A stretch of 64,000 nucleotides of DNA from Planctomycetota bacterium. GTDB taxonomy: Bacteria; Planctomycetota; J058; JAJDCP01. The notes under the pieces were generated by a model, which ran no database searches, was not told the DNA's origin, and worked only from the letters and a program-made list of their open reading frames with translations. This document shows, one piece after another, positions 18,563 to 26,512 of this stretch (position 1 is its first letter; every line of letters starts with the position of its first letter). Both the position numbers and the translations under genes were made by a program. The stretch is from positions 24,120 through 88,119 of the forward strand of contig JAJDCP010000105.1 in the NCBI GenBank assembly GCA_029260765.1, given 5' to 3'.

Positions 18563-19237
18563 ATGCGTTTCCGAACAGGCCGGGGCATCTCTCTCGCGCT
18601 GCTGAGCACTCTGCTGTGGACTGGCTGCGGGGAAACACCCGTGCCGCAGTACGACGCCGGCGAAACCCCAGAGTCGTTGCGGGTCACTCTGTGCGACAAT
18701 GAGACCCAGCTGCAGATCGACGCTGCAGCGCCGCGTACCCGTGAGGCCGGCCAGGGCATCGCCACCGAGCTGATGCACGCGTGGCAGGCCAAGAATCCGC
18801 ATGTCGACTGGGTGGAGGACGAACGCCGGGCCCACACCCTCCAGCCGGCCTTCGACAACGGCAGGTTGGTCGAGACCGTTGAGGAAGGCACCTACTCTCG
18901 TGTCACCCAGGCCGATGTGGAGCTCTGGAAACGCGAGACCGAGCGGGTGGCGCTTGCCGGCTCCAGGATCTTCCACAGTGCCGACGAGCTCGGCAGCAGC
19001 ATCGCCGTCAGCTGTGATATGTGCCATCCACATGCCGCCAACACGCACCCTGAGACCTACCCGAAGTTCCAGACGCAACTCGGGCGCGTGGTCTTGCTAC
19101 GGGATATGATCAACTGGTGCATCGAGCATCCGGTGCGGGGTGAGCCGCTCGCGAGCGACAGCGCGAAAATGCGCGCGCTTGAGGCGTACATCCTTGCGCA
19201 GCGCTCGGGCGTGCCCCTGGCATACGGCAAGCATTGA
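18563..19237 (+). CDS. Cytochrome c lipoprotein, SoxA/TsdA-like
   Basis: 224 residues with AAAGGAG 6 bases before the ATG. A lipoprotein signal ends at C22 (LLWTGC). One heme c motif, C151-D-M-C154-H155, is present. The C-terminal segment INWCIEHPVRGEPLAS then ALEAYI resembles the conserved end of SoxA and thiosulfate dehydrogenase (TsdA) domains, in which a Cys follows the heme. It could hand electrons to, or accept them from, the di-heme peroxidase encoded first in the operon. No other sox or tsd gene is nearby, so sulfur oxidation is only a possibility. Confidence 0.8.
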   Translation: MRFRTGRGISLALLSTLLWTGCGETPVPQYDAGETPESLRVTLCDNETQLQIDAAAPRTREAGQGIATELMHAWQAKNPHVDWVEDERRAHTLQPAFDNGRLVETVEEGTYSRVTQADVELWKRETERVALAGSRIFHSADELGSSIAVSCDMCHPHAANTHPETYPKFQTQLGRVVLLRDMINWCIEHPVRGEPLASDSAKMRALEAYILAQRSGVPLAYGKH

Positions 19238-19245
19238 GCGAGGTC

Positions 19246-19866
19246 TCAATCCACCGGCTCAGGCTGTGGGCCGTCGCACAGGCGGCGGCCCTTGGTCGTC
19301 AGGTCCATGTGCAGGTCGCCGTCTTCGTCGGCTTCAACAGCGATCAGACCCAGGCGTGCGAGCAAAAGGCACGCCCGGCCGTCCAGGTCTACGGCGACCA
19401 TCTGCGGACACTCTGCGAGGATCTCGGCGGCCGCTTCGGAGATCTGCGGATCTTGCGGCAACACACGTTTGTAGCTGCGCCACGCGCGGATCAGGCTGTC
19501 CGGTCCTGCGACCAGAACCATCGCACGCAGGGCCGTCTCCCGGGGACGGCTCCTCGGCGTGCGCGTCCCCGCAGCCAAGAGGTTTTCGAAGTCGTGCATA
19601 GCGCTGTGCACACGGCTGATCGGGGCCAGCAGGTTCCAGGGGTCACCCTGGCGCCAGGCCGTCCAGCTGGCGACCGCGGCGTAGATGGCCGTGATGGCCC
19701 AGGCGGCCGTGAAATTGACCAACAACCAGCTGGCAGCAAAGATGGCCCCGAAGGTGGCAAGCGTCCAGAAACCTCCGAGCAGTGCGCGCACGACCACGTC
19801 CACGAGCACATCGCGGTTGTGGTTTTCCAGCATGGTCCGCAACCTGCCTGACAGCTCGGTATTCAT
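19246..19866 (-). CDS. Two-transmembrane hypothetical protein
   Basis: 206 residues from the ATG at 19866, which has GGGAGC upstream; longer in-frame starts would run into the neighbouring divergent gene. Two adjacent membrane helices (about 24-70: ALLGGFWTLATFGAIFAASW and an Ala-rich second helix) are followed by a soluble region with ETALRAMVLVAG and a C-terminal segment KGRRLCDGPQ. No family was recognised. It converges on the cytochrome c lipoprotein gene (8 bases) and diverges from the double methyltransferase, with a shared promoter region of about 118 bases. Confidence 0.65.
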   Translation of the reverse strand: MNTELSGRLRTMLENHNRDVLVDVVVRALLGGFWTLATFGAIFAASWLLVNFTAAWAITAIYAAVASWTAWRQGDPWNLLAPISRVHSAMHDFENLLAAGTRTPRSRPRETALRAMVLVAGPDSLIRAWRSYKRVLPQDPQISEAAAEILAECPQMVAVDLDGRACLLLARLGLIAVEADEDGDLHMDLTTKGRRLCDGPQPEPVD

Positions 19867-19984
19867 TGGTGCTCCCTCGTAGCTCCAGTTTTCGCCGAGC
19901 TGACGGTTGCTTTCAAGCTCCAGCACGGCTACAACCTCGCGAGGCGGACCCGGCAGTGGCGCGAGCGGAGAGAGGAGCAGGGCG

Positions 19985-21451
19985 ATGGCTGGCGCTCTCC
20001 GTGCTCTACAGTTGGCTGCGCGCTTCGTCGGACAGGTCCGGCAAAGTTGGCAGAACAGGCGCATCGTTGAAAGATTGCGGGCTGGCGACGTCCCGGAAAG
20101 GCAGCGCCTTCTAGCTGCATTCCGGCAGGGGCGGCGTGTCTGTTGCACACCCGAAGCCAAGATCGTCATCGCCTCCGCGGGTTCCGGCGGATTCGCCCTG
20201 GGCTGCCGCGCCCGCGGATGTCAAAGGATCTATTGTTTCGCGCCCGTTGCAGAGGACTTCGCGCGACTGCAGCAGCGTTTCGCCGGACTGTCAGGATGCA
20301 AGCTGGCTGCCCAAGCGTTGTTCCGCAGCGATCTGGCCCCGCTTCCCGAACATCTCTGGCACAGCGGGCCCATGCAGCGGGGCAACAGCGGCAACCTGCT
20401 GTTCGGGGGGCGCAGATTCGATGTCTCCCGCCAGATGTTTCTGGACGATGCAGGTCGGAGTGTGCCGCTCAGCCGTCCGCTGCGCCGTTCCGCAAGAGCG
20501 CAGAGAGTCACAGTCACCCCTCTCGACGACGTGTTGCGCCACCACGGCGCTGTGCGCCTGCTCCGGCTCGATCTGCAGGGCGGAGAATTCCCAGTCTTGC
20601 TGACGTCTCGTGAGCTGAGGCGCGTCGAACAGATCGAGGGGCAGCTGAATGAGCTGGGAGTTGCCGCGTGTGCGCAGCTGGTGCCGGAGGCACGGCTGCC
20701 CTGGAGCTCTTGGACGGCGGCGCTGTTCGTCGAGCAATTGGAGCTGCGCGGTTTCCGCGTCGTGTTGCGGCCGCAGGCCATGCATCGTTGGAGCTTCTCG
20801 GCCCGGCGGATCGGGGCGGGGACCCGCGAGCCACCGCTCGTCCCGTCAGACCACTACGGACGCCGCTATGACTCCAAGCTACGCTTTGGCAGCTATTGGC
20901 ACCAGATCCACGAGATCCTGAGGTGGCAGCCTGCATCGGTGCTCGAGGTCGGAATCGGCAACGGCTTCGTCTCCGACTACCTGCGCAAGCGAGATGTCCG
21001 CCTGCGGACCGTGGACGTCAACCCCGAGCTGGGGCCTGACCTGGTCGCGTCGGTGCTCGCGTTGCCTTTTGCAGACGCCAGCTTCGACGTAGCCTGCAGT
21101 TTCGAGACCCTCGAGCACATCGACTACGGCCATTTTCCGCAAGCCGTGGCCGAGCTAGCCCGCGTGGCGCGTCGTGCCGTGCTCCTCAGTCTGCCGGATG
21201 TCACACGCCGGCTGGGGGTGTTGCTCACCCTGCCCGGCTGGCGCTTTCAAAAAGGCATCGACCTGACATTGCCAGGCAGGCTGCACACCTTCGACGGGCA
21301 GCATTTCTGGGAGATCGGTAAGCGCGGCTATCCGCTGTCGCGCATACTGGCAGTGTTGCGGCAGCAGGGCTTGCGGATCAGCCGCTGTTACCGCGCGGAC
21401 GAGAATCTCTACCACCGTTTCATCGTCGCCGAGATCCCGCCGCGTTCTTAG
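19985..21451 (+). CDS. Tandem methyltransferase: FkbM-like N-half, class I SAM C-half
   Basis: 488 residues. The ATG at 19985 has GGAGCAGG just upstream. The N-terminal half resembles FkbM methyltransferases (VTVTPLDDVLRHHG...LRLDLQGGEFPVL), but the SAM glycine motif, normally DVGANxG, reads IASAGSGG, so this half may not bind SAM well. The C-terminal half is a canonical type-11 methyltransferase with VLEVGIGNGFVSDYL, the acidic VDVNPE and FADASFDVACSFETLEH. Such fusions often modify sugars or lipids of surface glycans. It stands alone, so the acceptor cannot be predicted. The fold assignment of the C-half is firm and that of the N-half moderate. Confidence 0.78.
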   Translation: MAGALRALQLAARFVGQVRQSWQNRRIVERLRAGDVPERQRLLAAFRQGRRVCCTPEAKIVIASAGSGGFALGCRARGCQRIYCFAPVAEDFARLQQRFAGLSGCKLAAQALFRSDLAPLPEHLWHSGPMQRGNSGNLLFGGRRFDVSRQMFLDDAGRSVPLSRPLRRSARAQRVTVTPLDDVLRHHGAVRLLRLDLQGGEFPVLLTSRELRRVEQIEGQLNELGVAACAQLVPEARLPWSSWTAALFVEQLELRGFRVVLRPQAMHRWSFSARRIGAGTREPPLVPSDHYGRRYDSKLRFGSYWHQIHEILRWQPASVLEVGIGNGFVSDYLRKRDVRLRTVDVNPELGPDLVASVLALPFADASFDVACSFETLEHIDYGHFPQAVAELARVARRAVLLSLPDVTRRLGVLLTLPGWRFQKGIDLTLPGRLHTFDGQHFWEIGKRGYPLSRILAVLRQQGLRISRCYRADENLYHRFIVAEIPPRS

Positions 21452-21565
21452 CGGGTTTCCCATCGGCATTGGGCACGTCAGGGCATGGGCGGCAGCTGGC
21501 AGGATCTGTACTGTGGACAGCGGCCCGCTTCTGGCTGACAATGCCGTCGGGGAAGGAGAGACGCC

Positions 21566-22315
21566 GTGAAAAAACGCAAGCATCAAGCGGGCTCTGGCGG
21601 ACATTTCAGCCAGCGAGAGCTCGTTCTGGGGTCGGAGACCATGGACACAGACTTCATCCGGGTCAGCCATTCCGTCGAGCTGCGGGTTCCTGTATGCGAG
21701 GTTCTCGTGTTTGCCGAGCTCGGAGACCAAGACTTCATCGTCGGCCCCGAGGGCTTCGAGAAGGCCGCCGATATCGTCGCTCTGCGACGCGACCTGCAGG
21801 CGTTGGGCCTTGCTGACGATACGCTCACGCCTCTCGAAGTGGCCTTCAGCTCTCGAGACGGCGGCCTGTTCTCGAGCGCAAGCACCGAGACACGCTTTCG
21901 TTTGAGCCTGCGCTGCCCGCTCGAGAGCTTTGAGCGCATGCTCGGTGTGCTCGAGAAACGGCAGAGCCTGGTGATCACAGAGCTGCAGTGGGGGTTTGGG
22001 AATCTGGACGAGGTCGTAGCCGCCCTGGTCGAGCGTTGCCTGCGCGAGACGAAGGCCGAAGCGGCACGCCGGGCGGACATCCTCGAGCTCCCTCTGTTGG
22101 GCGTGCACAGGCTGAGCGTCGAAACCCAGAGCCGTGACCAGGCCGGTCTTCCTGGCGGAGGCCCCCACAAGATGTCCCGGGTGCGCGCTGCCGATGTATT
22201 GGTCGGCAGCTGGGGGACGCACCAGACCTTGCAGGCTCGCGCAGTCGGGGAGTTCCTGGTCGGACCCTTCAGTGGCCACAAGGGTCCCGGAAACGGCGGG
22301 AATGGGCACAACTAG
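21566..22315 (+). CDS. SIMPL-like (DUF541) protein without obvious signal peptide
   Basis: 249 residues from a GTG with GGAAGGAGAG 5 bases upstream. The central part has the alternating pattern of SIMPL domains: a helix with RRDLQALGL, a strand pair with an S-S-x-E-T-R-F-R-L-S-L segment, a second helix (FERMLGVLEKRQ) and an A-x-x-R-A-D-I-L-E-L-P-L-L-G segment typical of the end of the domain. Most SIMPL proteins are exported; here the N-terminus is basic and polar with no hydrophobic stretch. Function of the family is not settled. Its stop codon overlaps that of the convergent CBS gene inside a shared CTAG. Confidence 0.6.
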   Translation: MKKRKHQAGSGGHFSQRELVLGSETMDTDFIRVSHSVELRVPVCEVLVFAELGDQDFIVGPEGFEKAADIVALRRDLQALGLADDTLTPLEVAFSSRDGGLFSSASTETRFRLSLRCPLESFERMLGVLEKRQSLVITELQWGFGNLDEVVAALVERCLRETKAEAARRADILELPLLGVHRLSVETQSRDQAGLPGGGPHKMSRVRAADVLVGSWGTHQTLQARAVGEFLVGPFSGHKGPGNGGNGHN

Positions 22316-22755
22316 TTGTGCGGCTCACGGCTGTCCGCGAGGAACAGGGCCTGCTCCATCACGCGCATCATGTCCGCCTCGGTCACGATGCCGACCAGGC
22401 GGCCGGCTTCGATGACGGGCAGACAGCCGAGCTTGCCTTCCCGCATGCGCCGCACCGCCGCGCGCAGGGGCTCGTCGGGGCGGGCCGTTTGGACGCCGCG
22501 GGTCATCATCGCTCCAACGTCGATCTGCTTGAGGCGGGGTTTGCGGCCCTCGGCCAGGTCGGGCTGGGTCAGAGCGTAGACCATCGCCCTGAGCAGGTCG
22601 CGATGTGTGATCACCCCGACCAGACCGTCTTCCGGATCGACGACCGGGACGTGGCGGATGTTGGACCATTGCATCAGCTCTTTGACGTCGATCATCTCGC
22701 GTGAGCTGGAGACGCGGAAGACGTCGCGGGTCATCGCGTCACGAACGAGCAACAT
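22312..22755 (-). CDS. CBS-domain pair protein
   Basis: 147 residues from the ATG at 22755. Two CBS domains fill the protein: MLLVRDAMTRDVFRVSS...VVDPEDGLVGVITHRDLL and IDVGAMMTRGVQTARPDEPL...VIEAGRLVGIVTEADMM. CBS pairs bind adenine nucleotides such as AMP, ATP or SAM and sense energy state. Stand-alone pairs of this length usually act on partner proteins. The N-terminus is at the first CBS strand; in-frame upstream starts would add unrelated sequence. It diverges from the helical-repeat gene at 22929 and overlaps the convergent SIMPL-like gene by 4 bases. Confidence 0.88.
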   Translation of the reverse strand: MLLVRDAMTRDVFRVSSSREMIDVKELMQWSNIRHVPVVDPEDGLVGVITHRDLLRAMVYALTQPDLAEGRKPRLKQIDVGAMMTRGVQTARPDEPLRAAVRRMREGKLGCLPVIEAGRLVGIVTEADMMRVMEQALFLADSREPHN

Positions 22756-22928
22756 GGTGGTTCCTTCCGCGCACAGTGCGCGCCGACTCTTAGCGATGTG
22801 AAGGCAATTCTGGTGCCGCGCCACTGCCTGAACAGGTCGTGCCCTTTGTTTCCAATGCGTAACGTCATGGCTGCAACGTGCGTCCGTGGTAGCATGGCCA
22901 GCACTCGTGACGAACACAGGAGCTTCAG

Positions 22929-23810
22929 ATGGAGTTTGACAGCTTGATCCAGCAGGGCTGGGCCCGCCATGACAGCGCGACGGAAGCCGTCACCACCGAG
23001 CTCGAGACGCACCGCAGTCTGGCTGACGCGGTGGAGAAAGCGCGTCGCTTTTGCGCCCTGGCGAACCACACCATCGGTGAGCACCTGGCTGACTGGCCGC
23101 GCGCCGAAGCGCTGCTCGCCTCCGTGCTGGAGCCGTTGGCAGACGATGCGCTGAGCCTCGGCAATTGGGCCGTGGCGCGCTACATGGCCGGGCAGACGGC
23201 GGCCGCGCTGGCAACCGAGACACGTGCGGCGTCGCTTGCCGAGAGTGCGCTGGCGAGCGTGATCCGCACGCGCATGCTGCTCGCCTCGGCTCTGCTCGGC
23301 TCTGGCCGGCAGCCAGAGAGTGCGGAGTTGTATGGCGCGGCATTGGCGCTGGCGCGGTCGGTGGACGATGTCTCTCCCTTCGCCCGCGCGGTGGCGGTCG
23401 TGTCGAACAACCTCGCCTCTGAGTTGCTGGACAGGGCCTCGCGCACGTCCGAAGAAGCGGAACTTATGGCGGAGGCCGCGTGCGCTGCCCGAGAATTCTG
23501 GTTGCAGGCCGGTACCTGGGTCCATGCCGAGCGTGCCGATTACCTGTTGGCGCGCGTGCTGAACGCCCTGGAGAGATTCGACGAGGGGTTGGACTGTGCC
23601 CAGCGTGGTCTGGAGACCATCCGCAGCCATGGCGGCGGCCAGCCCGTCGACGAGGCCTTTCTCGAGTTGGCGGCCGCCGAAGCGGCCAGAGGCTTGAACC
23701 AACCCACGCAGAGCGCGGAGGCACTGGCCCGGGCTGATGTCCTGGCGGGGGCGTTTGAGGGAGAGGGGCTGCGCAAGTGGTTTGCCGGCGAGCGCGCCAA
23801 GGTCGTCTAG
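22929..23810 (+). CDS. Helical-repeat (TPR-like) protein of unknown function
   Basis: 293 residues; AGGAG lies 6 bases before the ATG. The sequence is almost wholly alpha-helical and Ala/Leu/Glu-rich, with hairpins spaced like tetratricopeptide repeats, for example LLASALLGSGRQPESAELYG, LARVLNALERFDEGLDCAQR and AAEAARGLNQPTQSAEALA. No signal peptide or catalytic motif. It is probably a cytoplasmic protein-protein interaction module. The nearest upstream gene diverges and the downstream neighbour is a broken gene on the other strand, so no operon context helps. Confidence 0.7.
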   Translation: MEFDSLIQQGWARHDSATEAVTTELETHRSLADAVEKARRFCALANHTIGEHLADWPRAEALLASVLEPLADDALSLGNWAVARYMAGQTAAALATETRAASLAESALASVIRTRMLLASALLGSGRQPESAELYGAALALARSVDDVSPFARAVAVVSNNLASELLDRASRTSEEAELMAEAACAAREFWLQAGTWVHAERADYLLARVLNALERFDEGLDCAQRGLETIRSHGGGQPVDEAFLELAAAEAARGLNQPTQSAEALARADVLAGAFEGEGLRKWFAGERAKVV

Positions 23811-23838
23811 CCGCGCCGTTCTCTCGGTCGGCTGCTTT

Positions 23839-24350
23839 CTATGGGTGTACCAGTGTGAAACGCACCGCGATCGCTTCGTGGTCGCTGAGAGCGCGGTTCT
23901 CGGTGTCGACGAAGTCTTCTTGCAGCGTCCAGCTTTGCGGCATCAGCTGCAGATGTGCCGAGCTGCGGAACAGGATGCGGTCGATGCGTTGGCTCTGTTC
24001 GGGAGCGACGAGTGCACAGACGTCCTCGAGACCCGCTTCGGCGAGCAGGCGTTCGAGGGCCGCCAGATCACTGTCCCGCCGGCGTTTCAGGTTGGTGTCT
24101 CCGATCACGATCACTGCACGGTCGGCGCTGTGCTCCGCGAGGGCTGCCAGCAGCTGCTCGACCTGGGATGCGCGGGCCGCCTTCCATGTGCAGGTTGTAG
24201 ATGTCCAGGCAGGTTTCCGGTCGCGTGGGATCGACCTGGACGCGCACGAGCTGGTAGCCTTGGGCCGCCAGGCAGTCGCTACCGTCGGCCAGCAGGCCGT
24301 GACAGGCGCTCCACATGGCCGGGATGTGTTCGATGACAGCGTAGCCTGTT
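23839..24350 (-). pseudogene. Endonuclease/exonuclease/phosphatase (EEP) family remnant, frameshifted and N-truncated
   Basis: The C-terminal part is a good EEP core: VEQLLAALAEHS, VIVIGDTNLK (the GDxN motif), RIDRILFRSS and ALSDHEAIAVRF (the SDH motif). The preceding part of the fold, RVQVDPTRPETCLDIYNLHM, with the expected N-x-H motif, lies in another minus-strand frame. The frames switch around 24165-24185. Roughly 100 N-terminal residues, including the metal-binding Glu region, are missing, and the coding frame meets a stop near 24390. The gene looks inactivated, or it carries a sequencing error on top of a truncation. Its 5' end abuts the beta-CASP gene start, which may have removed it. 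Confidence 0.6.
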
Positions 24351-24418
24351 CGGGGGCGGGGCCTGGTCGGTTTCTGGCGGGCTGGCTACGATGGGGGGAC
24401 TTCGAACGGAGGCGTACT

Positions 24419-25798
24419 TTGACCAGTATACATTTTCTGGGAGCCGCGGGGCTGGTGACCGGCAGCCGCCACCTGGTCGAACACAAAGGCAGGCGTGTCC
24501 TCTTGGATTGCGGGCTGTTTCAGGGCCGGAAGGCTTGGCGTAGCCGCAACTGGGACGACTTCCCCGTTCCGCCACAGAGCATCGATGCCGTCGTCTTGAG
24601 CCATGCCCACATCGACCACACCGGCTGGCTTCCGCGCCTGGTGAAGCAGGGTTTTGCAGGGCCGGTTTTCGCGACACCTGCTACCCGGGACCTGCTGGCC
24701 ATCATGCTGCCGGACTCCGGGCGTATCCAGGAAGAGGACGCCCGTTACGCCAACAAGCGAAAATTCTCCAAGCACGATCCGGCCTTGCCCCTGTACAGCG
24801 AAAAGGACGCCGTGCGCACGATCCCGCGCATTCGAACCTTCTCCTATGGGGTGACCCGTGAAGTGGCCCCTGGCTTCAGCGCCCGTTTCCATCGGGCGGG
24901 CCACATTCTCGGTAGTGCCAGCGTGGCCTTGGGCCTGGAGGACGGACCTGACGTCGTCTTCTCCGGGGATCTGGGCCGTTATGACGTTCCGATCCTGTGC
25001 GATCCGGCAGCACCGGAGAGGGCGACGTACCTGTTGGTCGAGTCGACCTACGGCAACCGCCGCCATGCAGATGCGAGTCCCGACTCCCGTCTTGCGGAGG
25101 AGGTCCATCGGACGGTGAAAGAGGGCGGCGTGCTGTTGATCCCCAGCTTCGCCATCGGGCGGGCGCAGCATCTGTTGTATCTGCTGCGCCAACTGCAGGA
25201 TCAAGGCGAGATTCCCGAGCTGCCGATCTTCCTCGACAGTCCCATGGCTTGCAGCGCGACGCCCCTGTTCCTGATGCATCGGGAAGAGCATGACGAGGAG
25301 ATGGCTGCCCTGGTGGCGGGGGGGGACATGCCGTTGTATCCCCGCCACGTCGAGTTCACCCGCAAACGGAAGCAGTCGCAGGCCATCAACGGCCGTAAGG
25401 GACCGATGATCATCATCTCCGCTTCGGGGATGGCTACCGGAGGTCGTGTGTTGCACCACCTCAAGCGTTGGCTGCCGGTCGAAACCACCAGCGTGCTGTT
25501 TGTCGGCTACCAGGCTACGGGGACCCGTGGTTGGCGCCTGATGAGCGGGGAGAAGTCGGTCCGCATCCACGGCCGCGATGTGCCCGTGCGGGCCCGGATC
25601 GGGCAGGTCTACGGCTTCTCGGGCCACGGCGACCAGGACGAGTTGGCCCGCTGGATGCGAGGGATCCGTCCGCCCCCTCGGCGGACCTTCTGTGTGCACG
25701 GCGAGCCGGAAGCGCTCGAGGCCCAACGTGCACGCCTGGAGGCGCAGGGATGGCCAGCGTACGTGCCGGCGTACCGCGAATTGGTGGAGCTGGAATGA
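24419..25798 (+). CDS. Metallo-beta-lactamase/beta-CASP RNA-processing exonuclease family
   Basis: 459 residues from a TTG at 24419, chosen because GGAGG lies 6 bases before it and the fold begins at once (TSIHFLGAAGLVTGS). The metal motif is H62-A-H64-I-D66-H67, followed by GHILGSA and FSGDLGR. Beta-CASP motifs follow: ESTYG, SFAIGRAQ, DSPMA, SGMATGGRVLHHL and SGHGDQDEL. The architecture matches bacterial YSH1/CPSF73-like proteins, which cut or trim RNA with two zinc ions. There are no KH domains, unlike archaeal forms. It is monocistronic and followed by a repeat island, so any terminator must lie before 25884. Confidence 0.9.
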   Translation: MTSIHFLGAAGLVTGSRHLVEHKGRRVLLDCGLFQGRKAWRSRNWDDFPVPPQSIDAVVLSHAHIDHTGWLPRLVKQGFAGPVFATPATRDLLAIMLPDSGRIQEEDARYANKRKFSKHDPALPLYSEKDAVRTIPRIRTFSYGVTREVAPGFSARFHRAGHILGSASVALGLEDGPDVVFSGDLGRYDVPILCDPAAPERATYLLVESTYGNRRHADASPDSRLAEEVHRTVKEGGVLLIPSFAIGRAQHLLYLLRQLQDQGEIPELPIFLDSPMACSATPLFLMHREEHDEEMAALVAGGDMPLYPRHVEFTRKRKQSQAINGRKGPMIIISASGMATGGRVLHHLKRWLPVETTSVLFVGYQATGTRGWRLMSGEKSVRIHGRDVPVRARIGQVYGFSGHGDQDELARWMRGIRPPPRRTFCVHGEPEALEAQRARLEAQGWPAYVPAYRELVELE

Positions 25799-25883
25799 AG
25801 GGAAGAGCAGCGCTGGAGGGCAGACGCTCTGCCGCGGCGGTCTGTGAGGAGCTGTAGGGAGCGCAAGGATTTGAGCTCGACAG

Positions 25884-26070
25884 CGAACCCGAATCCGAAC
25901 CCGAATCCGAATCCGAATCCGAATCCGAACCCGAACCCGAACCCGAATCTGAACCCGAACCCGAATCCGAATCCGAATCCGAACCCGAATCCGAACCCGA
26001 ATCCGAACCCGAACCCGAATCCGACAGCGAACCCGAATCCGACAGCGAACCCGAATCCGAACCCGAATCC
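25884..26070. repeat. Hexanucleotide tandem array (GAACCC/GAATCC units)
   Basis: About 187 bases of a 6-base unit alternating GAACCC and GAATCC, roughly 30 copies, with GACAGC interruptions near both ends. Every frame across it is low complexity (Asn-Pro, Glu-Pro/Glu-Ser, or Gly-Phe on the other strand), and none is linked to a recognisable gene; the nuclease stop is at 25798. It directly adjoins the dispersed repeat copy that follows. Traces of similar GGATTC/GGTGTC text flank the second copy near 54730 and 55065, suggesting array and repeat are one composite. Confidence 0.9.
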
Positions 26071-26102
26071 GGCTGAGAACCGTCTGTAGCGTCGGTCCAT
26101 GA

Positions 26103-26312
26103 GAGGCTGTCTCACGGAACGCGATTTCGCCGATGGATTGTCTTGGGTCCTCATGTAGGGGCGGGGTTTACCCCCGCCCGCAAGACCTTCGGGAGGGGGT
26201 AAACCCCTCCCCTACAAGAAGAAGTGTCGGTCTTCTGCACTTCGTTGCCGAGAGTTGGAATTGTCCTCAGGAATCAATCGCATGTCTCCAAAACGTTCCG
26301 TGAGACAGCCGC
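26103..26312. mobile_element. MITE-like element with 19-bp terminal inverted repeats
   Basis: The ends are GAGGCTGTCTCACGGAACG on the left and the reverse complement of GCGGCTGTCTCACGGAACG on the right, one mismatch in 19. The sequence ATGA flanks both sides (26099-26102 and 26314-26317), consistent with a short target duplication. The homologous repeat at 54829-55070 reads straight through this position, so it represents the empty site. The element is about 210 bases, has no transposase, and would need a transposase supplied in trans by an insertion sequence with the same ends. The insertion falls in the loop of a palindrome that is intact in copy 2 (54848-54866). Confidence 0.82.
26155..26215. 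repeat. Long GC-rich palindrome inside the MITE
   Basis: Two 21-base arms, 26155-26175 and 26195-26215, are reverse complements with a single mismatch, around a 19-base loop. The arms begin GTAGGGGCGGGG. The structure would form a very stable hairpin in RNA from either strand and could act as a terminator-like or RNA-stabilising element. It occupies the left-centre of the MITE and may be part of the element or a separate earlier insertion. Confidence 0.85.
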
Positions 26313-26512
26313 TATGACCGACGAAGAGACCGATCCGCATGGTGAACGCAGAATCTCTGGATTCAACCTCTGCCAGAGTTCCTTCCGGCGCTCACAGTAG
26401 ACGGATTCGACTCGTGCGTGCTTCACAATGTTGGAGACGGTCGCAATGGATAGTGGTCGCCACTACCCAGCCAGGCCGGTTGGAGACCATGTCAGGAGCT
26501 CTGGATCCGGAC

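Larger units (their letters stand above)
26071..26510. repeat. Dispersed intergenic repeat, copy 1, interrupted by a MITE
   Basis: This segment aligns base by base with 54829-55070: CTGTAGCGTCGGTC near the start, then GACCGACGA, CATGG(T/C)GAAC, CCGGCGCTCACAG, GACTCGTGCGT, GATAGTGG and CATGTCAGGA all recur in the same order and spacing. Identity by eye is about three-quarters or better. Copy 1 has an extra block of about 210 bases at 26103-26312 absent from copy 2. It ends right at the stop of the Uma2 gene. No coding capacity was found. Confidence 0.85.

Noticed and set aside
25884..26070. CRISPR array
   Set aside because: The unit is 6 bases with no spacers, and no cas gene is in the window.
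25844..26089. Asn-Pro or Gly-Phe dipeptide-repeat protein
   Set aside because: All frames across the hexanucleotide array are open because the unit has no stop. There is no ribosome site, no conserved flank and no family, so this is a repeat and not a gene.
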